In this document: positions 1-6,316 of the stretch, piece after piece
Layout of the letters: each line of letters begins with the position of its first letter
How positions within the stretch are numbered: position 1 is the first letter of the stretch
Source: CAKZNE01 sp963976435
GTDB lineage: Bacteria > Bacteroidota > Bacteroidia > Flavobacteriales > Schleiferiaceae
Direction of reading: 5' to 3'
DNA: 64,000 nt
Assembly (NCBI GenBank): GCA_963976435.1
Contig: CAXBKQ010000017.1
Location: 1 to 64,000 of the forward strand
Notes under the pieces: model-generated
What the model saw: only the letters and a program-made list of their open reading frames with translations
Told to the model about the DNA's origin: nothing
The model's database searches: none
Made by a program: the position numbers and the translations under genes

Positions 1-236
1 ATCTCCCTAAGGTTCCATTTCAATCAAATCACCATTTTCTTGAAGGCCAAAATAAACTCTGAACAAAATTCCCTTATTGGTTTTGACCAAAAAAACTTGA
101 ACAGCCTTTTTGAAATTTATGTAATAAGGAAAATCTCGACCAAAATGGCTTTTTTTGTCAAACGCAATTTTATTTGGTTAAAAGACTGAATATCAAATCT
201 AAAATTCCGTGACTAAAATTGTTTAGGACGGATGTG
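1..236 (-). repeat. 236-bp inverted repeat, left copy (decayed coding remnant)
   Basis: Read on the minus strand (236 to 1), this stretch matches 5831-6066 over its full length. The last 59 bp differ at about one position, the first 57 bp at a handful, and the middle is clearly diverged. In one minus-strand frame it reads as a protein-like tail ending GLQENGDLIEMEP-stop, about 56 codons open after a TAA and with no start codon, so it looks like the 3' end of a lost gene. It begins 11 bp after the stop codon of the DUF1801 gene. The match runs to position 1, so it may continue outside the window. Confidence 0.85.
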
Positions 237-247
237 ATTAAGAACAT

Positions 248-586
248 TTAATCGGCAGTGATCTTTAACCAATCCTCAATTAATTCTTCCTTAATTTCTT
301 CTTTGTTTTTAATTTTTAAATGACGCATGGTTTTACCGCTACCTTCTAAAATACCTTCAGAATCCTTTATCCTGTCGATATTGTAAAAGCCAAGTGCAAT
401 ATGGTTTTTGCTGACTCTTAAATAGCTAAAAATTTTAGTCTTTATAAAAACCGGAATTCCCCATTTTATTTCTTCACTAAGTCCCTCCACACTTTTATGG
501 ATCAATTCCCTTAATTGTTCAAGAATTGCGATTTGCTCTGATGTGGCGCTATTAATATATTTAGTGACTTTGGGATTATAATTCAT
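248..586 (-). CDS. DUF1801 (YdhG-like) domain protein
   Basis: A 112-residue single-domain cytosolic protein of the DUF1801/YdhG type. The family look comes from the N-terminal helix VTKYINSATSEQIAILEQLREL and the core strand pattern EEIKWGIPVFIKTKIFSYLRVSKNHIALGFYN. Biochemical function of this family is not firmly known; members are small, iron-chaperone/frataxin-fold-like proteins often found in stress or accessory operons. The ATG at 586 lies only 3 nt after the stop of the upstream membrane protein gene, so it is the last gene of a four-gene minus-strand operon started by an SRPBCC and an ArsR gene. The left inverted-repeat copy begins right after its stop. Confidence 0.8.
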   Translation of the reverse strand: MNYNPKVTKYINSATSEQIAILEQLRELIHKSVEGLSEEIKWGIPVFIKTKIFSYLRVSKNHIALGFYNIDRIKDSEGILEGSGKTMRHLKIKNKEEIKEELIEDWLKITAD

Positions 587-589
587 TGT

Positions 590-1135
590 CTAAGCTTTTA
601 TTTTTAAAATGTATTTGGAAACTATAAAACTGCTAAGAAGCCATCCTAATATGAGGTTTATTCCAAGTCCTAATGCATAGCTGGCTGGAAGTCCCCACCA
701 ATTCATCAGTTGACCATAAGTGGAAACAAAAGCGAGGCTTCCGATAATACCAATAAGGGCTAAGCTCAGCATTAATTTGAGTTTTTGGGTCAAAAGAAGA
801 ATGAGACTTAAGAGGATTCCAACAATTAATTGAGTAAATCCTTCTCTAATAAAATAGCCACTATAATCAGGCTGCAAGGGTTGAGTTATTATCCACGAAA
901 ACGTAGCATCCGTAGAATAGGTGGAAATCTTATGGTTAAAGGTCGTATCGAATTCAGGGCTGGTTAAGGTGTTTGGTTTTAATTTAAGCAGCTTGGGCAC
1001 TTCTCTTATGTTTGCTTCAGACTGTACCGTAATCTTTTGGGCGGTGGGAATTCCCCAGGGTAGTAGTTGGCTGAGACCATTCCATAGAAATAATAGTAGG
1101 GTAAAGGTGAGTATTGCGAAAATGAATTTTTTCAT
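590..1135 (-). CDS. Membrane protein of ArsR operon, function unknown
   Basis: About 181 residues when started at the ATG at 1135, which overlaps the ArsR stop as ATGA and gives a clean membrane-anchor N-terminus (MKKFIFAILTFTLLLFLW). A hydrophobic segment at residues 4-22 is followed by an extracytoplasmic loop of about 85 residues, then three or four membrane segments to the C-terminus. A longer reading frame starting at 1189 would run inside the regulator gene and is less likely. I do not recognise a named family. Its place behind ArsR and SRPBCC genes suggests that it serves the same unknown response. Confidence 0.75.
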   Translation of the reverse strand: MKKFIFAILTFTLLLFLWNGLSQLLPWGIPTAQKITVQSEANIREVPKLLKLKPNTLTSPEFDTTFNHKISTYSTDATFSWIITQPLQPDYSGYFIREGFTQLIVGILLSLILLLTQKLKLMLSLALIGIIGSLAFVSTYGQLMNWWGLPASYALGLGINLILGWLLSSFIVSKYILKIKA

Positions 1136-1452
1136 TTTGAATGTTTTTGTTTTAAAAATTCGCCTAGGCCATTTAATTTCGTTTTCCAATACATTTCAAG
1201 CTTGGTGAGATATTCTTCCACCTCTTTTAGCGCTTCTAATTGAGCATAGCAATTTCTCTGTCTACTATCAAGCGTATCTGGAATAACACGAACAAGATTA
1301 GCCTTCTGTAGAATTTTTATATGCTTTGCAACCGCTGGCCGGGTCATTTTGAAATTTTCGGCTATATCTCCAATATTGCTGGAATCTTTAATCAGCATCA
1401 ATAAAATCTCCCTCCTAGTTTGGTCGGCGATAGCCTTAAATACATCAGCCAT
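1132..1452 (-). CDS. ArsR-type winged-helix transcriptional repressor
   Basis: A 106-residue one-domain regulator: MADVFKAIADQTRREILLML, then the recognition helix region MTRPAVAKHIKILQKANLVRV. No metal-binding cysteine cluster typical of ArsR/SmtB sensors is visible, so it belongs to the metal-independent type that is commonly paired with SRPBCC (AHSA1) proteins. It overlaps the SRPBCC gene upstream by 8 bp and the membrane protein gene downstream by 4 bp (ATGA), so all are co-translated. It probably represses its own operon through the two 20-bp repeats at 1868-1913 (inferred). Confidence 0.9.
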   Translation of the reverse strand: MADVFKAIADQTRREILLMLIKDSSNIGDIAENFKMTRPAVAKHIKILQKANLVRVIPDTLDSRQRNCYAQLEALKEVEEYLTKLEMYWKTKLNGLGEFLKQKHSK

Positions 1453-1867
1453 TTTTTTCTAAATAATTAGGTAAGTATTGTGTAAGAATTTTGGATTTCC
1501 ATCCATTGGATAGAATTTTTTGGACCATAATTTTATTGAACAAACCTTCAAATCCTTTATGTTCGAAATGTAGAATGGTTTTATTTCCAGCCTCCTCAAG
1601 CCTAAAAACTACTATGGTGTTTTTTAAAGAACCACCATTCCAGCTAAATGATAGAATTTTATTTTCCACAAGCTCTATCACCTCACAATTGATGATTCCA
1701 TCAAAAAGAAAATTTGACTTGGTTTTAAACTGAAACTTATGTCCAATTACTGGCTCAATATCGCAGGGCATGAGCCACTGACTAATCGAATCCTTATTCG
1801 TTAGGGCATTCCAAACCGTGGAAATGGGAAAGTCATATTCAACAGTTAGAGTGATTTTGTTTTTCAT
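1445..1867 (-). CDS. SRPBCC (AHSA1/START-like) domain protein
   Basis: About 140 residues from the ATG at 1867 (MKNKITLTVEYDFPISTVWNALTNKDSISQWL). The strand-helix opening and the W..WL/P pattern are those of the Activator of Hsp90 ATPase homologue 1-like group of the SRPBCC fold, which forms a hydrophobic ligand pocket; the ligand is unknown. The upstream part of the open frame (to 1969) contains the operator repeats and is unlikely to be translated. It is the first gene of a minus-strand operon with ArsR, a membrane protein and DUF1801. Confidence 0.85.
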   Translation of the reverse strand: MKNKITLTVEYDFPISTVWNALTNKDSISQWLMPCDIEPVIGHKFQFKTKSNFLFDGIINCEVIELVENKILSFSWNGGSLKNTIVVFRLEEAGNKTILHFEHKGFEGLFNKIMVQKILSNGWKSKILTQYLPNYLEKNG

Positions 1868-1913
1868 ATATAAAACTAAATGGTTTCGCAAATATATAAA
1901 ACTATTTGGTTTC
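1868..1913 (-). promoter_or_regulatory. Two 20-bp operator repeats with -7 box, ArsR/SRPBCC operon A
   Basis: ATATAAAACTAAATGGTTTC (1868-1887) and ATATAAAACTATTTGGTTTC (1894-1913) match at 18 of 20 bases and are spaced 26 bp start to start. Each core, AAAC-6 bases-GTTT on the minus strand, is a near palindrome. Between them, on the minus strand, lies TATATTTG (1889-1896), a good match to the Bacteroidota -7 element TAnnTTTG. The layout is what an autorepressed ArsR operon would show. Binding by this ArsR is inferred. Confidence 0.7.
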
Positions 1914-2244
1914 ATATGTAAATTATTTCTTTTTGCTTTGAAGCTAGAAATTAAGTAGGAGCTGGTCAATTTTAGTTTTCAAATCACCATTTATAAAGCA
2001 GCCCAATGAGAGAAAAAGCTAAGCACCGAAAAATTAATTCGAAAAAAGTTTATAGACATTTTAAATATGAATGGAAATTTGGTTGAGATTCCCATCAGAA
2101 ATTATTTGTCCAGCACATTATCGTAGATTCAAGCAGATTAAAATAGCATTATAGAAATTGAGTGTTTAGAGCTCCTAGTATTTTTTAAAACGGCGGTTTA
2201 TTGAAGAGCATTTACCTATTTACCTTCCAAGCCATTTATTAATC
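1914..2244. other. Intergenic region without convincing gene
   Basis: AT-rich region upstream of the SRPBCC operon promoter. A 26-codon frame beginning ATGAGAGAAAAAGC near 2007 on the plus strand (MREKAKHRKINSKKVYRHF...) is the only start-to-stop frame that caught my eye. It has no neighbour support and is not called. Confidence 0.5.
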
Positions 2245-2275
2245 ATAAAAAAAGCCCCGATAAAATCGAGGCTTT
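2245..2275 (-). terminator. Rho-independent terminator of the 2296-2670 gene
   Basis: AAAGCCCCGAT (2251-2261) pairs with ATCGAGGCTTT (2265-2275) with one mismatch and a 3-base loop. On the minus strand the hairpin is followed by seven T residues. It sits 20 bp after the stop of the small conserved gene. Confidence 0.85.
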
Positions 2276-2295
2276 CAAATATTTAAAAAAATGAT

Positions 2296-2670
2296 TTAAA
2301 GACGAATAACTGGGGAGCTCAAATTCAATTCACTCATCATATTATCTGTAAATCTATAATGTCCTCTATGACTTACTACTCTAAAGCTACCTTTTTTCAT
2401 TTCAGCAAGAGTATTTAAGAATTTCCATTTGGATTTCAGCAAGCTAGGATTGTCAGTTTTCAAACCCACCTCAATATAGTGAATCTGACCACTAGGGGTG
2501 GTAGAAACAATATCGGGAGTAATGCTTAGATTTTGACTTTTCATTTCAAAAGAAGTAGGACTGTCATAGCCTTCTATATCGGCTTGGATATTGGTGTATC
2601 CTAATTTTTTAATATGCTCAATTGTCTTTTCAATATAAGCTTGATTTTCTTTCTTTTCTTTGGGAATCAT
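2296..2670 (-). CDS. Small conserved protein, possible nuclease-like fold
   Basis: 124 residues, soluble. The core ITPDIVSTTPSGQIHYIEVGLK followed by LLKSKWKFLNTLAEM resembles the strand-turn-strand of PD-(D/E)XK-fold proteins (PD at about residue 53, E at about 68), but the canonical E-x-K is not there: the lysine is four residues after the E. The C-terminus SHRGHYRFTDNM is distinctive. I know of similar proteins in Flavobacteriia only as hypothetical proteins, so no activity is claimed. It stands alone with its own terminator. Confidence 0.75.
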   Translation of the reverse strand: MIPKEKKENQAYIEKTIEHIKKLGYTNIQADIEGYDSPTSFEMKSQNLSITPDIVSTTPSGQIHYIEVGLKTDNPSLLKSKWKFLNTLAEMKKGSFRVVSHRGHYRFTDNMMSELNLSSPVIRL

Positions 2671-3381
2671 GAATCGCTATCTAATTTATTATTGGAATCT
2701 ATTTTTAATTTCCTCACATCGCACAAAATCGACTTTCTAAATATTATTGATGGAATTTGAATTGAATGAGTGGGGGATTTTAACTTCTATATTTGTCGGA
2801 ATAAAGTAAGGAAGGCTTGTAAAAACTTAAAAAGTAATAGGCCTTTGATCTTCAATTTTACTCAAGAAAAACATGTTTGCTTAACAATTTGAATCTCAGT
2901 ATTTTAAAAACTTCTTCCATTCGTCAAAGATAGAAAATATATTCGTAGCGGAAAACTCTTTAAGAATCAAGGTTTTGAATAAATTTTTGATGATAAGTCG
3001 AGTGTGAAAACAGTCTTTTTTTCATGATAGACTGGGCCTAGAAGGAATAAATTCACTAAGAGCTTAAATATTTTTCTCAATACTTAGGACCGAGGAAATT
3101 GCCTTTCATTCAAGAAATTTGCCTTTGATTCTTTTAATTTTGATAATTCGTTTTTTTGGAAATTTTGAGATAGTCTGGTAAATGAATTTCGGAATTTTAA
3201 GGTGGGAGTTAATTTTTTTTCCCCTAATTAGTTTGTCTTTAATTTATTGAAATACAGATTTTTGAGCATTGCTTATTGTTTTCAATTGTACTTGAATATT
3301 AAAATATAAATCGGTGTTTAAGCCTAAGTTTAAGATTGCTTCTAATTCCACTATCTTTACCTTTTCAACCAAATATCCAAG
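2671..3381. other. 710-bp gene-free divergent intergenic region
   Basis: Lies between the divergently transcribed small gene and the histidine kinase. I see no open frame of protein-like composition on either strand. A short direct duplication (GAAATTGCCTTTCATTC then GAAATTTGCCTTTGATTC, about 3096-3134) is the only local structure. TATCTTTA at 3352-3359 could be a -7 element for the kinase, but no well-spaced -33 TTG is seen. Confidence 0.5.
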
Positions 3382-5058
3382 ATGTCTGAATTTTCTCAAA
3401 GACGTGTAAAACTCGCTTTCACCCTTTCTCTTATAACTGCAGCTTTGGCCTTTTGTTGGTTTTGGATTGCCCGCAGTTTAGATATGGTGGGGCTAGGAAA
3501 TTATATTGGTTCAGCTGTAATTCTATTTATTATCGCCGCTATAATTTCAAAAAAAGGCAGTCTTACCCTAGCCCGTTTAATTTATATGTTCACTCTAAAT
3601 TTGAGTGTAGCTATTACCGCATCTTTTGTAGGTAGGGCAGGGAGTGTGGAATTTGTACTCATGTTTGCCCTGGCTCTTCCATTTATTATGTTTTCCTTTA
3701 GAAGGGAGAGACATATGGTGGTGATTTTTGGGGCTGTATCTGGAGTTTTATGGCTTCTGCTTTATTTGACTGATTTTACTCTTTTTAGCGATGTTCAAAT
3801 GGATCAAGAATTAGCTGGAAGGGTAATCTATCCATTTTCCATTGTAAGTACCATTGTATTAGTTACCTATCAGCTTATTTATTTTTCCTTTCTAAATGCC
3901 AGATACTATTCTGAAATCCATAATAAAAAAGATGAAGCTTTAGAAGCATCAAGAGCAAAATCCGTTTTTCTGAGTACTATGAGTCATGAAATACGAACGC
4001 CTTTAAATGCTATTATTGGATTATCTCATATTCTTGGTGATAATGAGCCTAGACCTGATCAGGAGCAAAATATTGAAGCTTTAAATTATTCTGGAAAAAT
4101 ATTATTAAACCTTCTCAACAATGTTTTGGATTTCAGTAAGATGGAATCTAAAGTTATTGAACTGGATCCTATACCAACGGATATTTCTGCAGCGGTAAAG
4201 CAAATAAAGAAAATTCACGAAGGAAGCTGTTTGAGAAAAGGAATTAGCATGAAGGTGGAAATCGATTCTGATTTACCAGTAATTTGGCTGGATATTGTTC
4301 GATTTAATCAAGTGATTAATAACCTGGTTTCCAATGCTATTAAATTCACAGACCATGGTTCGGTTACCTTAAAAATTCATAAGGAAAGAATGGATGAAAA
4401 TTCGGTAAGACTAAGAACCGAAATTATTGATACGGGAATAGGAATACCAAAAGAACAACAAAGCAAAATTTGGGAGGCTTTTACTCAGGCTTCCGTGAGC
4501 ACCAATCGTCTTTATGGTGGAACAGGACTAGGATTGCCAATTGTAAAAAGTATTGTTGAAGCCATGGGTGGTGAGGTGAAAATTCAGAGTGAAATGGAAA
4601 AGGGCTCCAAATTTTATTTTGAAATTGATGTGAAATTAGCTTCAGAGAAGGAACTCCAAAAAAATAATAAAAAGACAAATAGAGATTTAAATGGCTTTAG
4701 GGTTTTATTGGTTGAAGACAATGAAATCAATGTAATGGTGGGGAAGCAATTATTGGAGAAAACAAAACTAATTGTAGATGTCGCACATGATGGGCAAGAG
4801 GCAGTGGATAAGGTTAGGGAAAATTCCTATGATGTTGTGTTAATGGATATTCAAATGCCAATTATGGATGGATTTACAGCGGCAAGGGAAATACGAAAAT
4901 TCAATCCAGAACTTCCCATTTTAGCACTTTCTGCCAGCGTGTTTATGGAAGTGAAAGACAAAATTCACAGAAGCGGAATGAACGGCTTTATCTTTAAACC
5001 CTTTGAACCTGATGATTTGTTAGATCAAGTAGAAAATGCCGTAAAAAAAGGGAAGTAA
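3382..5058 (+). CDS. Membrane hybrid histidine kinase with receiver domain
   Basis: 558 residues. Five or six hydrophobic segments fill residues 11-172, with no periplasmic sensor domain, then a short linker, HisKA with the phosphoacceptor in FLSTMSHEIRTPLNAIIG (H202), HATPase_c with N box (NQVINNLVSNAIKF), DTGIGIP and GGTGLGLPIV, and a C-terminal receiver domain (LLVEDNEIN, phosphoacceptor D489 in LMDIQMPIMDG, conserved K in IFKPF). Such hybrid kinases pass phosphate to a separate regulator or phosphotransfer protein, and none is encoded next to it. Signal unknown. Small membrane protein genes follow at once. Confidence 0.9.
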   Translation: MSEFSQRRVKLAFTLSLITAALAFCWFWIARSLDMVGLGNYIGSAVILFIIAAIISKKGSLTLARLIYMFTLNLSVAITASFVGRAGSVEFVLMFALALPFIMFSFRRERHMVVIFGAVSGVLWLLLYLTDFTLFSDVQMDQELAGRVIYPFSIVSTIVLVTYQLIYFSFLNARYYSEIHNKKDEALEASRAKSVFLSTMSHEIRTPLNAIIGLSHILGDNEPRPDQEQNIEALNYSGKILLNLLNNVLDFSKMESKVIELDPIPTDISAAVKQIKKIHEGSCLRKGISMKVEIDSDLPVIWLDIVRFNQVINNLVSNAIKFTDHGSVTLKIHKERMDENSVRLRTEIIDTGIGIPKEQQSKIWEAFTQASVSTNRLYGGTGLGLPIVKSIVEAMGGEVKIQSEMEKGSKFYFEIDVKLASEKELQKNNKKTNRDLNGFRVLLVEDNEINVMVGKQLLEKTKLIVDVAHDGQEAVDKVRENSYDVVLMDIQMPIMDGFTAAREIRKFNPELPILALSASVFMEVKDKIHRSGMNGFIFKPFEPDDLLDQVENAVKKGK

Positions 5059-5065
5059 GTTTTTG

Positions 5066-5467
5066 ATGTCGACCAAAATCGAAATACAACTCAAATTCCA
5101 AAAAGCCTTTATAATAGATGCTTTTGGAGCTATGATTTCCAGCATCATGTTGATTTGGGTTTTACCTAATTTCCAAAACTTAATAGGACTTCCGATTTCA
5201 AGCCTATATTTTTTAGGAGTATGGGCAATTTTATTTGTTCTTTTCTCCGGAAGTGGAATTTTTATCAAACCCAAAAAACCAGAGATTTATTTGAAAATTG
5301 TAGCGGGAATGAATTCCTTTTACAGCCTTCTGAGTCTCGCTGTTGTGCTTTATTATTTTAAACAAATTCTATTTTTTGGTCTTCTATATTTTAAAATAGA
5401 ACTGCTTGTTCTAGTATTGTTGATTTCTTGGGAGTTTAGATTGGCATTTGCAAAAAACTCGCTTTAG
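5066..5467 (+). CDS. Small four-helix membrane protein
   Basis: 133 residues from the ATG at 5066, 7 bp after the kinase stop, so probably co-transcribed. Four hydrophobic segments are evident (around residues 15-35, 45-65, 78-98 and 105-125) with conserved-looking FQKAFIIDAFGAMISSIML at the start. I recognise this as a type of hypothetical protein frequent in Flavobacteriia but know no function. Confidence 0.7.
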   Translation: MSTKIEIQLKFQKAFIIDAFGAMISSIMLIWVLPNFQNLIGLPISSLYFLGVWAILFVLFSGSGIFIKPKKPEIYLKIVAGMNSFYSLLSLAVVLYYFKQILFFGLLYFKIELLVLVLLISWEFRLAFAKNSL

Positions 5468-5471
5468 ATCC

Positions 5472-5552
5472 ATGAAAAATTATTGGAGAGGTTTAGGAAT
5501 GATCATAGGGAATAGAGCAAATGAAGCAATTTTTAAAAACCTTGAAATATGA
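5472..5552 (+). CDS. Possible 26-residue small protein
   Basis: ATG at 5472 opens a 26-codon frame (MKNYWRGLGMIIGNRANEAI...) that starts 4 nt after the previous stop and ends in an ATGA overlap with the next gene (stop 5550-5552, next ATG 5549-5551). That tight tiling between two co-directional genes is the only support. It may instead be a remnant of a longer gene. Confidence 0.4.
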   Translation: MKNYWRGLGMIIGNRANEAIFKNLEI

Positions 5553-5848
5553 TGCCGATAGATAATGAGTTTTTAATGCTTTATGCATTGTACTTGAGTA
5601 TATTAACAGTGCTCATATTCGCATTTCGTTCTGCGAAATATAATAGACAAGCTTATTGGCATCTTTTTTTTTACGCTGTATATACTGGATTGATGATTAG
5701 CATCTTTTGGGATGAAAAAAGCTTTCAGAATGGGAATTCCTTATTGGTTTTGTTTTACGGCTTTGTATTCCCCATGCTTCATTTTATGATTTTTGCCTTT
5801 ATAAGGATAGTTAAATCCTTTGGAAAGAAACACATCCGTCCTAAATAA
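5549..5848 (+). CDS. Small three-helix membrane protein
   Basis: 99 residues (ATG at 5549; a second ATG follows directly). Three hydrophobic segments at about residues 8-25, 37-54 and 64-86 and a basic C-terminus. Family not recognised. The last five codons (HIRPK) and the stop lie inside the right copy of the 236-bp inverted repeat, so the repeat boundary is not a clean gene boundary here. Confidence 0.65.
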   Translation: MMPIDNEFLMLYALYLSILTVLIFAFRSAKYNRQAYWHLFFYAVYTGLMISIFWDEKSFQNGNSLLVLFYGFVFPMLHFMIFAFIRIVKSFGKKHIRPK

Positions 5849-6066
5849 TTTCAGTCACAGAAATTCAAATTTGATATTCAGTCTTTTAACCGAATAAATT
5901 TGCGATTAACATAACTAAGCCATAGTAATTGAGATATTCTTTGTACCAAAATTTCCAGAAAGGTTGTTCAAGTTTTTTGGTCAAATCAAATATAGGAATT
6001 TTGTTTGAAGTTTATTTTGGCCTTCAAGAAAATGGTGATTTGATTGAAATGGAGCCTTAGGGAGAT
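5831..6066 (+). repeat. 236-bp inverted repeat, right copy (decayed coding remnant)
   Basis: Matches the reverse complement of 1-236. Read in the same frame as the left copy it shows the same tail (GILFEVYFGLQENGDLIEME-P-stop at 6058-6060), but carries a TAG-TAA pair in the middle, so it cannot encode the full fragment. It starts inside the end of the 99-residue membrane protein gene. Both copies point outward from the bracketed segment. Confidence 0.85.
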
Positions 6067-6158
6067 TGGGTAGCTCTGAAGGATGAAGAGATCACCCAAC
6101 CGAACTTAGGTTCTATGAAAAGCAGATTGCCATTTTATTGTGAGCATTGACCTTTTTG

Positions 6159-6188
6159 GTTCGTTTTTGGGTCAAGCCAAAAATGAAC
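6159..6188. repeat. REP-like hairpin
   Basis: GTTCGTTTTTG (6159-6169) pairs with CAAAAATGAAC (6178-6188) with one G-T wobble, loop GGTCAAGC. There is no poly-T tail, so it does not look like an ordinary terminator. Dispersed hairpins of this general form (GTTC-T-run ... A-run-GAAC) are common in intergenic regions of Bacteroidota genomes. Only one copy is seen in this window. Confidence 0.5.
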
Positions 6189-6316
6189 AGAATTAAATTG
6201 TTTCTTATTAGCGATAATTTTTATTTAGGACACATGTGGGAAAGAAAAGTTGAAGAGAGATTTTTGAGGATTATTTATCTTCTCAATATTGGAACGAAAA
6301 TTGAACTTGTGTGGAC

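Noticed and set aside
1..189. 62-codon open frame on the plus strand over the left inverted repeat
   Set aside because: It has no start codon and the second repeat copy carries a stop in the same frame, so it is not conserved.
2296..2670. PD-(D/E)XK nuclease assignment for the small conserved protein
   Set aside because: The catalytic E-x-K is not in place; only a loose resemblance, so reported as unknown.
3096..3134. Short tandem duplication as a CRISPR-like or regulatory repeat
   Set aside because: Only two imperfect copies with no spacer; too little to call.
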